DNA of 41,598 nt. It comes from Clostridia bacterium (GTDB lineage: Bacteria > Bacillota > Clostridia > UMGS1810). The translations under genes and the position numbers were made by a program. Below are positions 1-9,026 of the stretch, one piece after another. The stretch spans positions 1-41,598 of the forward strand of contig JAGATB010000016.1 in assembly GCA_017621495.1 (NCBI GenBank), written 5' to 3'. The number at the start of each line of letters is the position of its first letter. Position 1 is the stretch's first letter. The notes below the pieces were generated by a model, which was not told where the DNA came from, ran no database searches, and saw nothing but the letters and a program-made list of their open reading frames with translations.

Positions 1-212
1 TTAAGTCCCTAAGGACTCTAAGTTCTTAGATAAGTTCATTAGCTCATTAAAACAACTAACGAAATTTACTAAAAGTTTAAAGTACATTTAAGCTTTTACT
101 CAAAGTACATTCTCATTTAAATTAACGAGAACCTCATTACTTTTTATATGCTGTTCATTTTTCAAAGACCAAGTGTCACCCTGCTTTATGAGGTGTACCC
201 TCTCGCAAGCGA
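1..212 (-). other. Leader of a stable-RNA (probable rRNA) operon, cut by the left edge
   Basis: Read on the minus strand, this is a non-coding leader downstream of a strong promoter. At 151-170 the minus strand reads GGTCTTTGAAAAATGAACAG, which closely resembles the antitermination/spacer sequence seen before and between rRNA genes in Firmicutes. An inverted pair (131-137 with 188-194, 7 bp) encloses it. A 10-base direct repeat, AAAGTACATT, lies at 79-88 and 102-111. Small hairpins (4-8 with 13-17; 19-23 with 26-30) sit at the window edge, where a pre-16S processing stem would be expected. The 16S gene itself is not in the window, so its identity is inferred. A short plus-strand open frame at 148-330 looks spurious. 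Confidence 0.6.
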
Positions 213-219
213 CTTGTAT

Positions 220-248
220 ATGATACCACAACATACTTCATTTGTCAA
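220..248 (-). promoter_or_regulatory. Strong sigma-A promoter of the stable-RNA operon
   Basis: On the minus strand TTGACA (248-243) is followed by a 17-base spacer and TATCAT (225-220). Just upstream of the -35 (249-275) there is a run of A tracts resembling an rrn UP element. Transcription would begin near 213 and run off the left edge. Confidence 0.7.
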
Positions 249-417
249 CACTTTTTTATTTTCTTTTTCACTTATGTTAATTTTACCCAAGAGGTCAAAT
301 GCTGTCGATGGATTTTTTAAGAGATTTTAGCCAATTTGGTTATTTTTAACAATGGTTTAATTGATTATTGGGCATTTAGCAAGTATTTGAGCAAATATAT
401 TTGTTTATTTTTAGATA

Positions 418-446
418 TAGTCATATTTATGAATTTGTGCTATAAT
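418..446 (+). promoter_or_regulatory. Predicted promoter of glgB
   Basis: TAGTCA (418-423), a 17-base spacer and a perfect TATAAT (441-446) stand about 90 bases before the glgB start codon. The arrangement closely resembles the promoter before glgP (33089-33117). The stretch 249-417 between the divergent promoters is AT-rich, with no gene I can support. Confidence 0.6.
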
Positions 447-535
447 ATATACATAAGTTATATACTAATGTATGTAAAATTTACCAATCAAGCAAATTTT
501 AATAAAATTGCGTACAAAGTAAGGGATGATATCAT

Positions 536-2413
536 ATGGTTAAAATCAAAAAAAATTTCAGCGACTTTATTGACTCCTTCCTCAGCGGGGACTGCACCGA
601 CGCATATAAGTTCCTTGGCTGTCACAGAGCCAAGGATTCGTTTATATTCAGAGTGTGGGCACCCAATGCCAAAAGCGTCAGGCTCTCGGGCGACTTTAAC
701 AATTGGAATACAAATGACATATATATGAAGAATCTGGGTCACGGTATATGGGAAGCAGCTGTAGACAATGCTAAAATTTACGATAATTATAAATACTGTA
801 TAGAAAGGCAAAACGGCTCCTTTGTAATGAAAAGTGACCCCTATGCCTTCCACAGCTGTACCAGACCGGAAAATGCAAGCAAAATTTACGATATTGATGC
901 ATATAATTGGACAGACAGTATATATATTAAAAACAGGGGTAAAACAAACCCATTCTCATCACCGATGAATATATACGAGGTACACTTGGGTTCATGGAAA
1001 CGTCACGCAGACGGTAATTTCTACAGCTACAGAGACATGGCTGCGAGCCTGGCTCCGTATGTTAAGAAGATGGGCTACACACATATAGAGATAATGCCTG
1101 TATCCGAGTATCCGTTTGACCCTTCATGGGGATATCAGGTAACCGGATATTATGCGCCTACTTCCAGATACGGCACTCCGGAGGATTTTGCAGCATTTGT
1201 GGATATAATGCACTCATACGGCATAGGTGTAATCGCTGACTGGGTGGGAGCACACTTTCCCAAAGACGAAAACGGTCTCTATGAGTTTGACGGCTCCAGC
1301 TGTTACGAATACTCTGACCCATTAAAGAGAGAACACCCGGACTGGAACACCATGATATTCGACTACGGCAGAGGCGAAGTTATGAGCTTCCTTATATCTA
1401 ATGTAATCTTCTGGCAGGAGATTTACCACATAGACGGCATCAGAGTAGATGCAGTGGCATCAATGCTGTATTTGGACTACGGTAGACAAGGCGGCGGGTG
1501 GCGGCCAAATGTATTTGGAGGCAATTACAATTTAGAAGCTATAAATTTCTTAAAGAAGCTCAATGAAGCTTCGTTTAAGTATAACCCCGGTGTGCTTATG
1601 ATAGCAGAGGAATCCACCGCGTTTCCTATGATAACCAAACCACCGCAGGACGGTGGCCTGGGATTTAACTTTAAATGGAACATGGGCTGGATGAATGACA
1701 TGCTTGATTATATGTCCACCGACCCGCTGTTCAGAAAGGGTAAGCACAACAACCTCACCTTCTCATTGACATATGCCTTTTCCGAGAACTTCATATTGCC
1801 TTTGTCTCATGACGAGGTAGTACACGGTAAGTGCTCCATGATAGGTAAGATGGCAGGGGAATATGATGATAAGTTTGCAAATTTGAGAACATTCTACGGA
1901 TATATGATGGCTCACCCGGGCAAAAAACTCTCCTTCATGGGCAATGAGTTTGCTCAGTTTATAGAGTGGAACTTTGCAAACGAGCTTGATTGGCTGCTTC
2001 TCGACTATGAACCGCACAAAAAAATGCACAAGTATGTGCGTGACCTGAACAAATTTTATCTGGAAAACAAGCCTCTGTGGGAAAATGACAGCGACTGGGA
2101 AGGCTTTAAATGGATATGCGCAGACGATAACTCTCAGTCTGTTATATCATTCAGAAGGATAGATAAAGACGGAAACGAAATTATAGTGGTGTGCAACTTC
2201 TGCCCCGTAACCAGAAAGAACTACCGCATAGGAGTACCCTATGAAGGTAATCTTAACTGTGTATTTACCAGCTGCAAGAAGATATACGGAGGCAGCGGTG
2301 AAAGGGTGGCAGGAGGCAAAACCAAGCCCATACCCATGCATGGTATGGAACACAGCATTGCACTCACAGTTCCGGCACTATCGGTAACATACTACAAATT
2401 AAATAGAATATAA
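536..2413 (+). CDS. glgB: 1,4-alpha-glucan branching enzyme GlgB
   Basis: GlgB makes alpha-1,6 branches in glycogen by cutting and re-attaching alpha-1,4 chains in the cytoplasm. The 625-aa product has the usual family length. An N-terminal CBM48-type beta-sandwich (about residues 20-115, with the GDFNNW motif) precedes a GH13 barrel. The catalytic residues are visible: Asp305 in GIRVDAVASML, Glu358 in MIAEEST and Asp426 in LSHDEVVHGK. The segment WVGAHFP carries Gly where GlgB proteins usually have Pro. An AAGGG ribosome site (521-525) lies 10 bases before the ATG. It is the first gene of glgB-glgC-glgD-glgA, 27 bases before glgC. Ile is often ATA and Arg often AGA, unlike the hydrolase genes at 12-32 kb. 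The assignment is secure. Confidence 0.96.
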   Translation: MVKIKKNFSDFIDSFLSGDCTDAYKFLGCHRAKDSFIFRVWAPNAKSVRLSGDFNNWNTNDIYMKNLGHGIWEAAVDNAKIYDNYKYCIERQNGSFVMKSDPYAFHSCTRPENASKIYDIDAYNWTDSIYIKNRGKTNPFSSPMNIYEVHLGSWKRHADGNFYSYRDMAASLAPYVKKMGYTHIEIMPVSEYPFDPSWGYQVTGYYAPTSRYGTPEDFAAFVDIMHSYGIGVIADWVGAHFPKDENGLYEFDGSSCYEYSDPLKREHPDWNTMIFDYGRGEVMSFLISNVIFWQEIYHIDGIRVDAVASMLYLDYGRQGGGWRPNVFGGNYNLEAINFLKKLNEASFKYNPGVLMIAEESTAFPMITKPPQDGGLGFNFKWNMGWMNDMLDYMSTDPLFRKGKHNNLTFSLTYAFSENFILPLSHDEVVHGKCSMIGKMAGEYDDKFANLRTFYGYMMAHPGKKLSFMGNEFAQFIEWNFANELDWLLLDYEPHKKMHKYVRDLNKFYLENKPLWENDSDWEGFKWICADDNSQSVISFRRIDKDGNEIIVVCNFCPVTRKNYRIGVPYEGNLNCVFTSCKKIYGGSGERVAGGKTKPIPMHGMEHSIALTVPALSVTYYKLNRI

Positions 2414-2440
2414 AAACAAAAAGACATGGGAGGTAGTTTT

Positions 2441-3625
2441 ATGTATTCTAATTCTATGAGTAAAGAATGTATAGCCATGCTGTTGGCAGGCGGCCAGGGC
2501 AGCAGGCTTATGGTTCTTACGGAGAAAACCGCAAAACCCGCTGTACCGTTCGGAGGCAAGTACAGGATTATCGATTTTCCGTTGTCAAACTGTGTTAATT
2601 CCGGTATTGACACAGTGGGAATCATGACTCAGTACCAGCCGCTTGAGCTCAATGACTATATAGGAAACGGAGGCCCCTGGGGACTTAACAGAAACTACGG
2701 TGGCGTACATGTACTTCCGCCGTATTCCAAGAGTAAAAAGAGCGAATGGTACAAAGGTACTGCAAATGCTATTTATCAAAACATTCGTTTTGTAGACAGA
2801 TATAACCCCAAGTATGTACTGGTACTCTCGGGAGACCATATCTACAAAATGGATTACGCCAAGATGCTGGCATTTCATAAAGAGAAAGGCTCGGAATGTA
2901 CCATAGCCGTACTTGATGTACCGTTGGAGGAAGCATCACGTTTCGGTATAATGAATACAAACAGTGACGATTCTATATATGAATTTGAAGAAAAACCAAA
3001 GAAGCCCAAGAGCACGAAGGCTTCCATGGGTGTATATCTCTTTAACTGGGATATCCTCCGTCAGTATCTGATTGACGATGAACACACCGAAGGCTCATCC
3101 AATGATTTCGGTAAAGATGTAATTCCTAAGCTTCTCTCCGATAAGAAAAAGCTCTATGCATATCAGTTTGACGGATATTGGAAGGATGTAGGAACCATCC
3201 AGAGTCTTTGGGAAGCCAATATGGATTTAATTGATGACGATGTACCGATTGAATTAAAGGACCCCGACTTTAAGATATATGCCCGCAACTACGCACATCC
3301 CTCCAGCTATATAGCCAAAAGTGCAGAGGTAACAGACTCTCTGATTACAGAAGGCTGCTCTATAGAGGGTAAGGTGGTGCACTCTGTAATCTCTACAGGA
3401 TGTACGATTGAGCCGGGAGCAGTGGTTGAGAATTCCTTTATAATGCCCAATACCACCATAAAGGCAGGAGCAGTCGTTAAATACTCCATCATAAGCGAAA
3501 ACTGCACGATAGGCGCAGGAGCGTCTGTAGGTGTAGAGCCTGAAGACCCGAAAGCAGTCAAGAAAAATATATGCGTAATCGCCAAAGACCTGCTCATAGC
3601 AGACGGCGAAGTCGTAACAGAGTAA
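2441..3625 (+). CDS. glgC: Glucose-1-phosphate adenylyltransferase GlgC
   Basis: GlgC makes ADP-glucose from glucose-1-phosphate and ATP, the committed step of bacterial glycogen synthesis. The 394-aa product starts with a nucleotidyltransferase fold: GGQGSRL near residue 18, then [36 protein letters not shown] and YWKDVGT, all family signatures. The C-terminal 110 residues look like a left-handed beta-helix of hexapeptide repeats, used for oligomerisation and allostery. An upstream in-frame ATG at 2426 overlaps the ribosome site GGGAGG (2428-2433), so the ATG at 2441, 7 bases beyond that site, is the better start. It lies 15 bases before glgD, its usual partner in Firmicutes. Confidence 0.96.
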   Translation: MYSNSMSKECIAMLLAGGQGSRLMVLTEKTAKPAVPFGGKYRIIDFPLSNCVNSGIDTVGIMTQYQPLELNDYIGNGGPWGLNRNYGGVHVLPPYSKSKKSEWYKGTANAIYQNIRFVDRYNPKYVLVLSGDHIYKMDYAKMLAFHKEKGSECTIAVLDVPLEEASRFGIMNTNSDDSIYEFEEKPKKPKSTKASMGVYLFNWDILRQYLIDDEHTEGSSNDFGKDVIPKLLSDKKKLYAYQFDGYWKDVGTIQSLWEANMDLIDDDVPIELKDPDFKIYARNYAHPSSYIAKSAEVTDSLITEGCSIEGKVVHSVISTGCTIEPGAVVENSFIMPNTTIKAGAVVKYSIISENCTIGAGASVGVEPEDPKAVKKNICVIAKDLLIADGEVVTE

Positions 3626-3640
3626 AGGGGGCATGATTTT

Positions 3641-4756
3641 ATGAATATGACAGGAATTATTTTTTCCAATATATATGACACACCCATGGGTGAGCTTACC
3701 AAAAAAAGAACTGTGGCATCTATGCCCTTTGGCGGCAGATACCGTTTTATTGACTTTGTGCTGTCCAATATGGTCAACTCCAACGTGTCATCTATCGGTG
3801 TAATCACCAAATACAACTATCAGTCGCTTATGGACCATCTGGGAGGCGGCTCTGAGTGGGACTTAAACCGCAAAGATGCCAACCTTTATATACTTCCGCC
3901 ATTTGCAACAGGCGTGACCAATATTTACAGAGGAAATCTGGAAGCACTTTACAATGCTATTTCCTTCCTCAATGCAACCAAGCCCGACTATGTAGTAATG
4001 TGTGATACCACAGTTATATGCAATATAGATTTCAGAGATGCGCTCAAATCACACGTGGAATCCGGCGCAGATGTAACCGCTATATGCAGCAGTACCATAG
4101 AGGACTACGAATGTGACAGCAATGACCTTGTGATTACAGCCAAGGACGGCATAGTAGATGACCTGGCTATAGGATATATGCTGGGTGAAAGCTCAAAAGT
4201 GGGCATGGGTATGTTTATCATAGACAGAAAAACTCTTATAAACATTATCAACAACTATGTGTCCAGAGGCAGATACAGCTTTGAAAAAGACTACCTGCTC
4301 ACAAGCTTTGTAGACAAATCCATCAAAATCAATGCTTATGAGTTCAAGGGTACAGTACTAAGAAACCACAATGTGGTATCTTACTTCAAAAATAGTTTCA
4401 AGCTTATGAAGCCCGAGGTAAAAGCAGATATATTCAAACGTGACGCTATCATCAGAACAAAGGTAAGAGATGAGGCACCCACATTCTACCACGAAAGCAG
4501 TGTGGTAAATGAATGTCTGGTAGCGGACGGCTGTGAAATCAAGGGTACTGTGGAGAATTCCATACTGTTTAGAGGTGTGGTAATCGAAGAAGGCGCGGTA
4601 GTGCGCAACTCTATAGTAATGCAGGGTTCTCATATAGGCAAAAGTGCGGCTGTAAACTACGCAATCATAGACAAAGACGTGGATATATCACAGGGTACTG
4701 CTCTTACAGGAGCTCCGCTGACACCTATTATAATTCATAAAGGGCAAAAAATATAA
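3641..4756 (+). CDS. glgD: GlgD, GlgC-like partner subunit
   Basis: This is a GlgC paralog that in Firmicutes pairs with GlgC and modulates ADP-glucose pyrophosphorylase. The 371-aa product keeps the fold (MPFGGRYRFIDFVLSNMVNS; C-terminal hexapeptide repeats). The N-terminal glycine-rich nucleotide loop of GlgC is replaced by a sequence beginning IIFSNIYDTPMGELTKKR, as in other GlgD proteins. By family knowledge it is weakly active or inactive alone. The ribosome site AAAGGGGG lies just after the glgC stop, so the two subunits are likely made together. Confidence 0.93.
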   Translation: MNMTGIIFSNIYDTPMGELTKKRTVASMPFGGRYRFIDFVLSNMVNSNVSSIGVITKYNYQSLMDHLGGGSEWDLNRKDANLYILPPFATGVTNIYRGNLEALYNAISFLNATKPDYVVMCDTTVICNIDFRDALKSHVESGADVTAICSSTIEDYECDSNDLVITAKDGIVDDLAIGYMLGESSKVGMGMFIIDRKTLINIINNYVSRGRYSFEKDYLLTSFVDKSIKINAYEFKGTVLRNHNVVSYFKNSFKLMKPEVKADIFKRDAIIRTKVRDEAPTFYHESSVVNECLVADGCEIKGTVENSILFRGVVIEEGAVVRNSIVMQGSHIGKSAAVNYAIIDKDVDISQGTALTGAPLTPIIIHKGQKI

Positions 4757-4767
4757 TATACACCACC

Positions 4768-4799
4768 ATGGTTGCAAGCCTCATATGACTTGCAACCAT
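4768..4799 (+). other. Intercistronic hairpin between glgD and glgA
   Basis: A perfect 11-bp stem (ATGGTTGCAAG, 4768-4778, with 4789-4799) encloses a 10-base loop that itself contains the palindrome TCATATGA. No U-tract follows, so it is more likely an RNA-stability or processing element than a terminator. Confidence 0.6.
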
Positions 4800-4833
4800 A
4801 AATAATTCAATTTAAGAAAGCAGGTATTTACAG

Positions 4834-6282
4834 ATGAAAATTTTATTTGCAACAAGTGAGGCTGCTCCATTCGCCAAATCCGGAGGACTCGGCGACGTAG
4901 CAGGAGCACTTCCTCAGGCATTATCAAAAATCAAGGGCAACGAAGTATGCGTTATACTGCCTTACTACGGCTCTATAAAATTTAATCCCGAAATTGAAAC
5001 GGAATATGTGGGCAACATGTATGTGCCCCTTGCATGGCGCAACGTATACGCAGGTGTTTTTAAGAAGGTAATCAAAAACAAAGGCGTAGGCAAAAACAAA
5101 CGCAATGACCTGGTATATTATTTCATTGATAATGAATACTATTTTAACCGCCCGTCATTTTACGGTGACTGCGACGACGGAGAAAAGTTTGCGTTTTTCT
5201 CCAAGGCGGTGCTCGAGTGTCTGCCTCTTATAGGCTTTACACCCGATGTAATCCACGCAAACGACTGGCAGACGGGATTTTTACCGTTATTCCTCAAGGC
5301 TCACTATCAAAACCTTGATATGTACAAAAATATCCGTACGGTTTACACCATACACAACATAGAATACCAAGGCAAGGCTGACCCGGACTTTTTAAATGAA
5401 GTGCTGGGTGTAGATGAATCATTCAGAAACATATGTACATTTGACAAGCTGATAAATGCCATGAAGACAGCAATCGTGCTGTGCGACAAGCTTACCACGG
5501 TTTCCGACACATACTCACACGAAATCCGCTATGCTTACTTTGCCGAGGGATTGGAAAGCATAATTGCTGAAAATGCGTATAAGCTATCCGGTGTGGTAAA
5601 CGGTATAGATACCGATTTATACAATTCTCAAAAGGACCCCAAGGTACCCTTTGCCTTCAAGCCGGGCGACCTGAGCGGCAAGGAAAAGTGCAAAGCAGCC
5701 CTGCAGGAAAAACTGGGACTGGAAGTAAACCCGGATATACCCATAGTAGCTATGATATCTCGCCTGGTAAAACACAAGGGCCTCGAGCTTGTGGAAGGAA
5801 TTGCCAATGAAATTATGAACGAAAACATACAGCTGGTAATTCTGGGAACAGGCGACAAGCAGTATGAAGATATGTTCAAATTCATGGATTATGCTTACCC
5901 GGGCAGAGTTTCGGCAAACATCACCTTTAACTCCACTCTGGCAAGCGAGATATATGCAGGTGCTGACTATCTGCTCATGCCCTCTAAGAGCGAGCCCTGC
6001 GGTCTGTCACAGCTTATAGCTATGCGTTACGGTACCATACCGATTGTACGAGAAACAGGCGGACTGGTAGACACCGTGCCTCCTCTTAATCCCGAGACAC
6101 TGGAGGGCAGAGGTATCACATTCAAGGTATTCAATGCTCATGATATGCTTGATGCCGTAAGACGTGCGGCAGACTTCTATAATAACAAAGAAGGCTTAAA
6201 GAAATTCAGAGCACAGATAATGAAGCACGACAGCAGCTGGAAGGTACCGGCAGAAAAATACATGGAAATATACAGCTTTTAG
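4834..6282 (+). CDS. glgA: Glycogen synthase GlgA (ADP-glucose, GT5)
   Basis: GlgA extends alpha-1,4-glucan chains from ADP-glucose. The 482-aa product begins with the diagnostic motif KSGGLGDVAGALP (Lys15 region, ADP-glucose binding). It continues with HANDWQTGFLP and YTIHNIEYQGK in the first Rossmann domain. The second domain holds SEPCGLSQLIAMRYG and IVRETGGLVDTV, typical of GT5, including the catalytic-site Glu. Length matches the family. A GAAAGCAGG ribosome site stands before the ATG. It is the last gene of the synthesis operon: the terminator hairpin at 6288-6336 begins 6 bases after its stop codon. Confidence 0.96.
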   Translation: MKILFATSEAAPFAKSGGLGDVAGALPQALSKIKGNEVCVILPYYGSIKFNPEIETEYVGNMYVPLAWRNVYAGVFKKVIKNKGVGKNKRNDLVYYFIDNEYYFNRPSFYGDCDDGEKFAFFSKAVLECLPLIGFTPDVIHANDWQTGFLPLFLKAHYQNLDMYKNIRTVYTIHNIEYQGKADPDFLNEVLGVDESFRNICTFDKLINAMKTAIVLCDKLTTVSDTYSHEIRYAYFAEGLESIIAENAYKLSGVVNGIDTDLYNSQKDPKVPFAFKPGDLSGKEKCKAALQEKLGLEVNPDIPIVAMISRLVKHKGLELVEGIANEIMNENIQLVILGTGDKQYEDMFKFMDYAYPGRVSANITFNSTLASEIYAGADYLLMPSKSEPCGLSQLIAMRYGTIPIVRETGGLVDTVPPLNPETLEGRGITFKVFNAHDMLDAVRRAADFYNNKEGLKKFRAQIMKHDSSWKVPAEKYMEIYSF

Positions 6283-6287
6283 TTAAT

Positions 6288-6340
6288 AAAGGAACATCAA
6301 ATTTGAGCACTAATGGCTCAAATTTGATGTTCCTTTTAAC
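6288..6340. terminator. Bidirectional terminator shared by glgA and the AraC gene
   Basis: A perfect 21-bp stem (6288-6308 with 6316-6336) has a 7-base loop. TTTTAACTTT follows on the plus strand and TTTATTAACTAAAA on the minus strand, so it can stop both convergent transcripts. The right arm and loop also encode the last codons of the minus-strand AraC gene, whose stop codon is inside the loop. Confidence 0.9.
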
Positions 6341-7161
6341 TTTCGATATTCAGTAGGCGTTTGCCCTGTCTTTTCACGAAATACATTAGAAAAATACAAG
6401 GGATCAGTAAAGCCGACTGCATAAGATATCTCCTTAATGGTCATGCGATGCTCTCTGCTATTTAAAAACGCCTTGGCTTTTTCTATTCTTTGCTCAATCA
6501 GATATTCCTTGGGGGATATTCCCATTTCCCGTTTGAACAAGGTATACATATAACTTCGAGTAATATAAAAACTTTTTGCGACATCACTAATTCGCAAGGG
6601 TTTATAATAGTTATCTTCAATATATTGTGCAATACTTTTTGCCATTGTGCGCGAATTCATTGAATCAGTTAGTGCATTACTTGCATGGATTGCTATCAAT
6701 TGAAATAACACTGATTGCAAGACATTTGCTTCTTCGACTGAATTGTTGTACTGGGTAAATAGCGCATTCTTAATAATTTCCACACACTTCTCCGCTTGAG
6801 AAATATGAAAAATACCATTATGAGGCTCTAGATTACAGCTTTGCAACAAATCCCTGGAACGGCGACCATGGAACATAATCCAGAAATATTCGCATGGATC
6901 TTGTTCATCAGATGTAACAATATCAACTTCATTGGGCACAACCAAGTATCCATCACCTTTTTCAAAGGGTTTTCCTAAAAAAGTCCCTTTTCCGGAAGCA
7001 ATATAATGCAATATATAAATATCCCGTTGGAACCTTTGGGTCAAACCCGGAGGAAGGCGATTATAGCCAATTTCCACAGTGTAAGGATCCGCATTAAGAT
7101 TAAATCCATATCCTCTAATTATCAAAGGAAAGAAAGGCTCAAATTGCCAAAGGGTCAACAT
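6310..7161 (-). CDS. AraC-family transcriptional regulator
   Basis: This is a sugar-responsive DNA-binding regulator of the AraC/XylS family. The 283-aa product has an N-terminal cupin-like sensing half (about residues 15-110, including GKGTFLGKPFEKGDGYLVVP). Its C-terminal half holds two helix-turn-helices (about 180-275): DVAKSFYITRSYMYTLFKRE and ISYAVGFTDPLYFSNVFREK, then the family-typical GQTPTEYR. It is divergent from the GH36/SGNH pair, the usual position of a local activator, so it may control that pair, the long minus-strand operon, or both. The ribosome site GGAGGG fits the ATG at 7161. Its last codons are part of the terminator hairpin. The inducer is unknown. Confidence 0.92.
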   Translation of the reverse strand: MLTLWQFEPFFPLIIRGYGFNLNADPYTVEIGYNRLPPGLTQRFQRDIYILHYIASGKGTFLGKPFEKGDGYLVVPNEVDIVTSDEQDPCEYFWIMFHGRRSRDLLQSCNLEPHNGIFHISQAEKCVEIIKNALFTQYNNSVEEANVLQSVLFQLIAIHASNALTDSMNSRTMAKSIAQYIEDNYYKPLRISDVAKSFYITRSYMYTLFKREMGISPKEYLIEQRIEKAKAFLNSREHRMTIKEISYAVGFTDPLYFSNVFREKTGQTPTEYRKLKGTSNLSH

Positions 7162-7200
7162 AGAAATCCCTCCTATTTTATATTTTTAACATTTGTCTAT

Positions 7201-7229
7201 ATTTTACCACGCTTTTTTAGCTTTGTAAA
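7201..7229 (-). promoter_or_regulatory. Predicted promoter of the AraC-family gene
   Basis: On the minus strand TTTACA (7229-7224), a 17-base spacer and TAAAAT (7206-7201) lie about 40 bases before the start codon. A rightward promoter for the GH36 gene is less clear: GATAAT at 7269-7274 is the best -10 candidate and has no convincing -35, consistent with a need for an activator. Confidence 0.5.
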
Positions 7230-7298
7230 GAACATTTTTCTATTTTATTTTCTTTATTATTATGGTATGATAATAAAAATGCCAAGGAGGCAGCCGAC

Positions 7299-9020
7299 AT
7301 GCAAATATCACTAGAATCAAACATTCCATATTCACACAATCTTAGTATAAACAACCACGTTTATTCTTATACCCTTTCCTGGAATAATAAAAATGTAACA
7401 AAAGATTCCAGGATTACTTTTTCTTGGGAAACTCCTCTTAAGGATATTTTTTATCGATGGTATCCGGGCATGAAAGACAGTCGCGGAATCATTGCTGATT
7501 GGGATGAGGACGCTCTGACCGAAAGTTTTATTGCAACCAACGCACCCATGATTTGCTTTTATAACCAAAAAGGAGAAAATAAACACACTGTGGCAATTTC
7601 AGAATTCAAAAAACTTACTTATATGAATTTTGGTGTCAACGAAAAAGCTGCCACCCTTCACTGCCATATTACTCTTCCCCTGTTGCAGTTTGCCAACGCA
7701 GGTACTACAGAAACCATCTTTCAGATTCGCATTGATGAAGTTCCAAAGCCTTTGGAAACCGCCATCGACGAAGTGAGCCAATGGTGGGAATCCTTTCTTA
7801 CAGTAGCAAAAGCACCGGAGTATGCATCCGATACCTTCTATTCCTTTTGGTATAGTTATCATCAGGATATCAATCCCGAAGTTGTAGAAAGGGAATGCAG
7901 GGCTGCACAAGCACTAGGCATCAAAGCGGTCATTGTAGATGACGGATGGCAAACCATTGACAACAATGGAGGCTATGCTTTTTGCGGAGATTGGAAACCT
8001 CTCAAGTTTCCTGATATGAAGGAGCATGTTGCACGGGTTCACGCTATGGGATTAAAATATATCCTTTGGTACAGCGTTCCCTTCTTAGGTTTAAAAGCAG
8101 AAAGCTACCCAATTTTTAAAGATAAAACTTTATTTGAAACCCGCGGGGCTGCTGTTCTTGACCCCAGATACAAGGAAGTCAGAGAATATTTAATCGGCAC
8201 CTACGAAACAGCGCTGCGGGAATGGGATTTGGACGGCTTTAAGCTAGATTTCATTGACGAATTTGTCAATGAAAACAACATTCATGCCAATGATTCCATG
8301 GACATCAAGGATTTATCCGATGCCGTGTTTACCCTGATGACCGATATTCGCACTCGTCTCAAGAAAATCAAAGAATCCGTGGTGATTGAATTCCGCCAGA
8401 CCTATATCGGTCCTGCTATGCGAAGCTATGGCGACTTCTTCCGGGTAGGCGACTGTCCTAATGATTTGATGAAAAATCGCTGGAACTCGGTAGACCTGAG
8501 ACTTCTTTGCAGGAACACCCCCATTCATTCCGATATGCTTATGTGGCATAGGGAGGAAACAGTGGAAAACTGTGCCCTGCAGATTATTAACGCCCTCTTT
8601 TCGGTCCTGCAAATCTCGGTAAAATTAGAGGAACAAACTCAGGAACAAAAGAAAATGCTTTACTTCTGGCTGGACTTTGTAAAAGAAAACAAACCTCTGT
8701 TACTGCATTCTCCCTTAAAGGTTCACGATATGCAATGTCTTTATACCCTGGTGGAAGGCGTTGGCGCAGAAGAAAAACTTTCTGCAGTGTTTGTCCCGGA
8801 TAAATGCGTCACCGTTGACAAGCCAAAGGTCATTCTGGTCAACGGAACTCAGAATGATACCATCCTTGCAGAGTTTGACGGGCAATATACCTGTGAAATT
8901 CTTGATTGTATGGGAGAAAAATTCGGAAGCTTTGAGGCAAAATCAGCCGGCATCTTCCGTATTCCGGTTCCTTCTGCCGGCATAATGGTTGCAAAAAAAG
9001 AAAAGAAAATAAAGGAGTAA
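7299..9020 (+). CDS. GH36-like alpha-galactosidase (melibiase), cytoplasmic
   Basis: This is a probable alpha-galactosidase removing galactose from imported oligosaccharides. The 573-aa product has no signal peptide. Residues 1-155 look like a beta-sandwich. A TIM barrel follows with DDGWQT (214-219), the nucleophile motif KLDFIDEF (Asp317) and FRVGDCPND (about 381-389) around the expected acid/base region. This is the KxD...GD layout of clan GH-D, family 36. It is shorter than the common 700-aa or longer GH36 enzymes, so specificity could differ; some GH36 members act as other alpha-glycosidases or transferases. The ribosome site AAGGAGG is at 7284-7290. It lies 6 bases from the SGNH gene and diverges from the AraC gene. 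Confidence 0.85.
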   Translation: MQISLESNIPYSHNLSINNHVYSYTLSWNNKNVTKDSRITFSWETPLKDIFYRWYPGMKDSRGIIADWDEDALTESFIATNAPMICFYNQKGENKHTVAISEFKKLTYMNFGVNEKAATLHCHITLPLLQFANAGTTETIFQIRIDEVPKPLETAIDEVSQWWESFLTVAKAPEYASDTFYSFWYSYHQDINPEVVERECRAAQALGIKAVIVDDGWQTIDNNGGYAFCGDWKPLKFPDMKEHVARVHAMGLKYILWYSVPFLGLKAESYPIFKDKTLFETRGAAVLDPRYKEVREYLIGTYETALREWDLDGFKLDFIDEFVNENNIHANDSMDIKDLSDAVFTLMTDIRTRLKKIKESVVIEFRQTYIGPAMRSYGDFFRVGDCPNDLMKNRWNSVDLRLLCRNTPIHSDMLMWHREETVENCALQIINALFSVLQISVKLEEQTQEQKKMLYFWLDFVKENKPLLLHSPLKVHDMQCLYTLVEGVGAEEKLSAVFVPDKCVTVDKPKVILVNGTQNDTILAEFDGQYTCEILDCMGEKFGSFEAKSAGIFRIPVPSAGIMVAKKEKKIKE

Positions 9021-9026
9021 AAAACA

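Noticed and set aside
148..330. 60-aa plus-strand open frame near the left edge
   Set aside because: It lies across the minus-strand stable-RNA promoter and leader, has no ribosome site, and its product is not protein-like.
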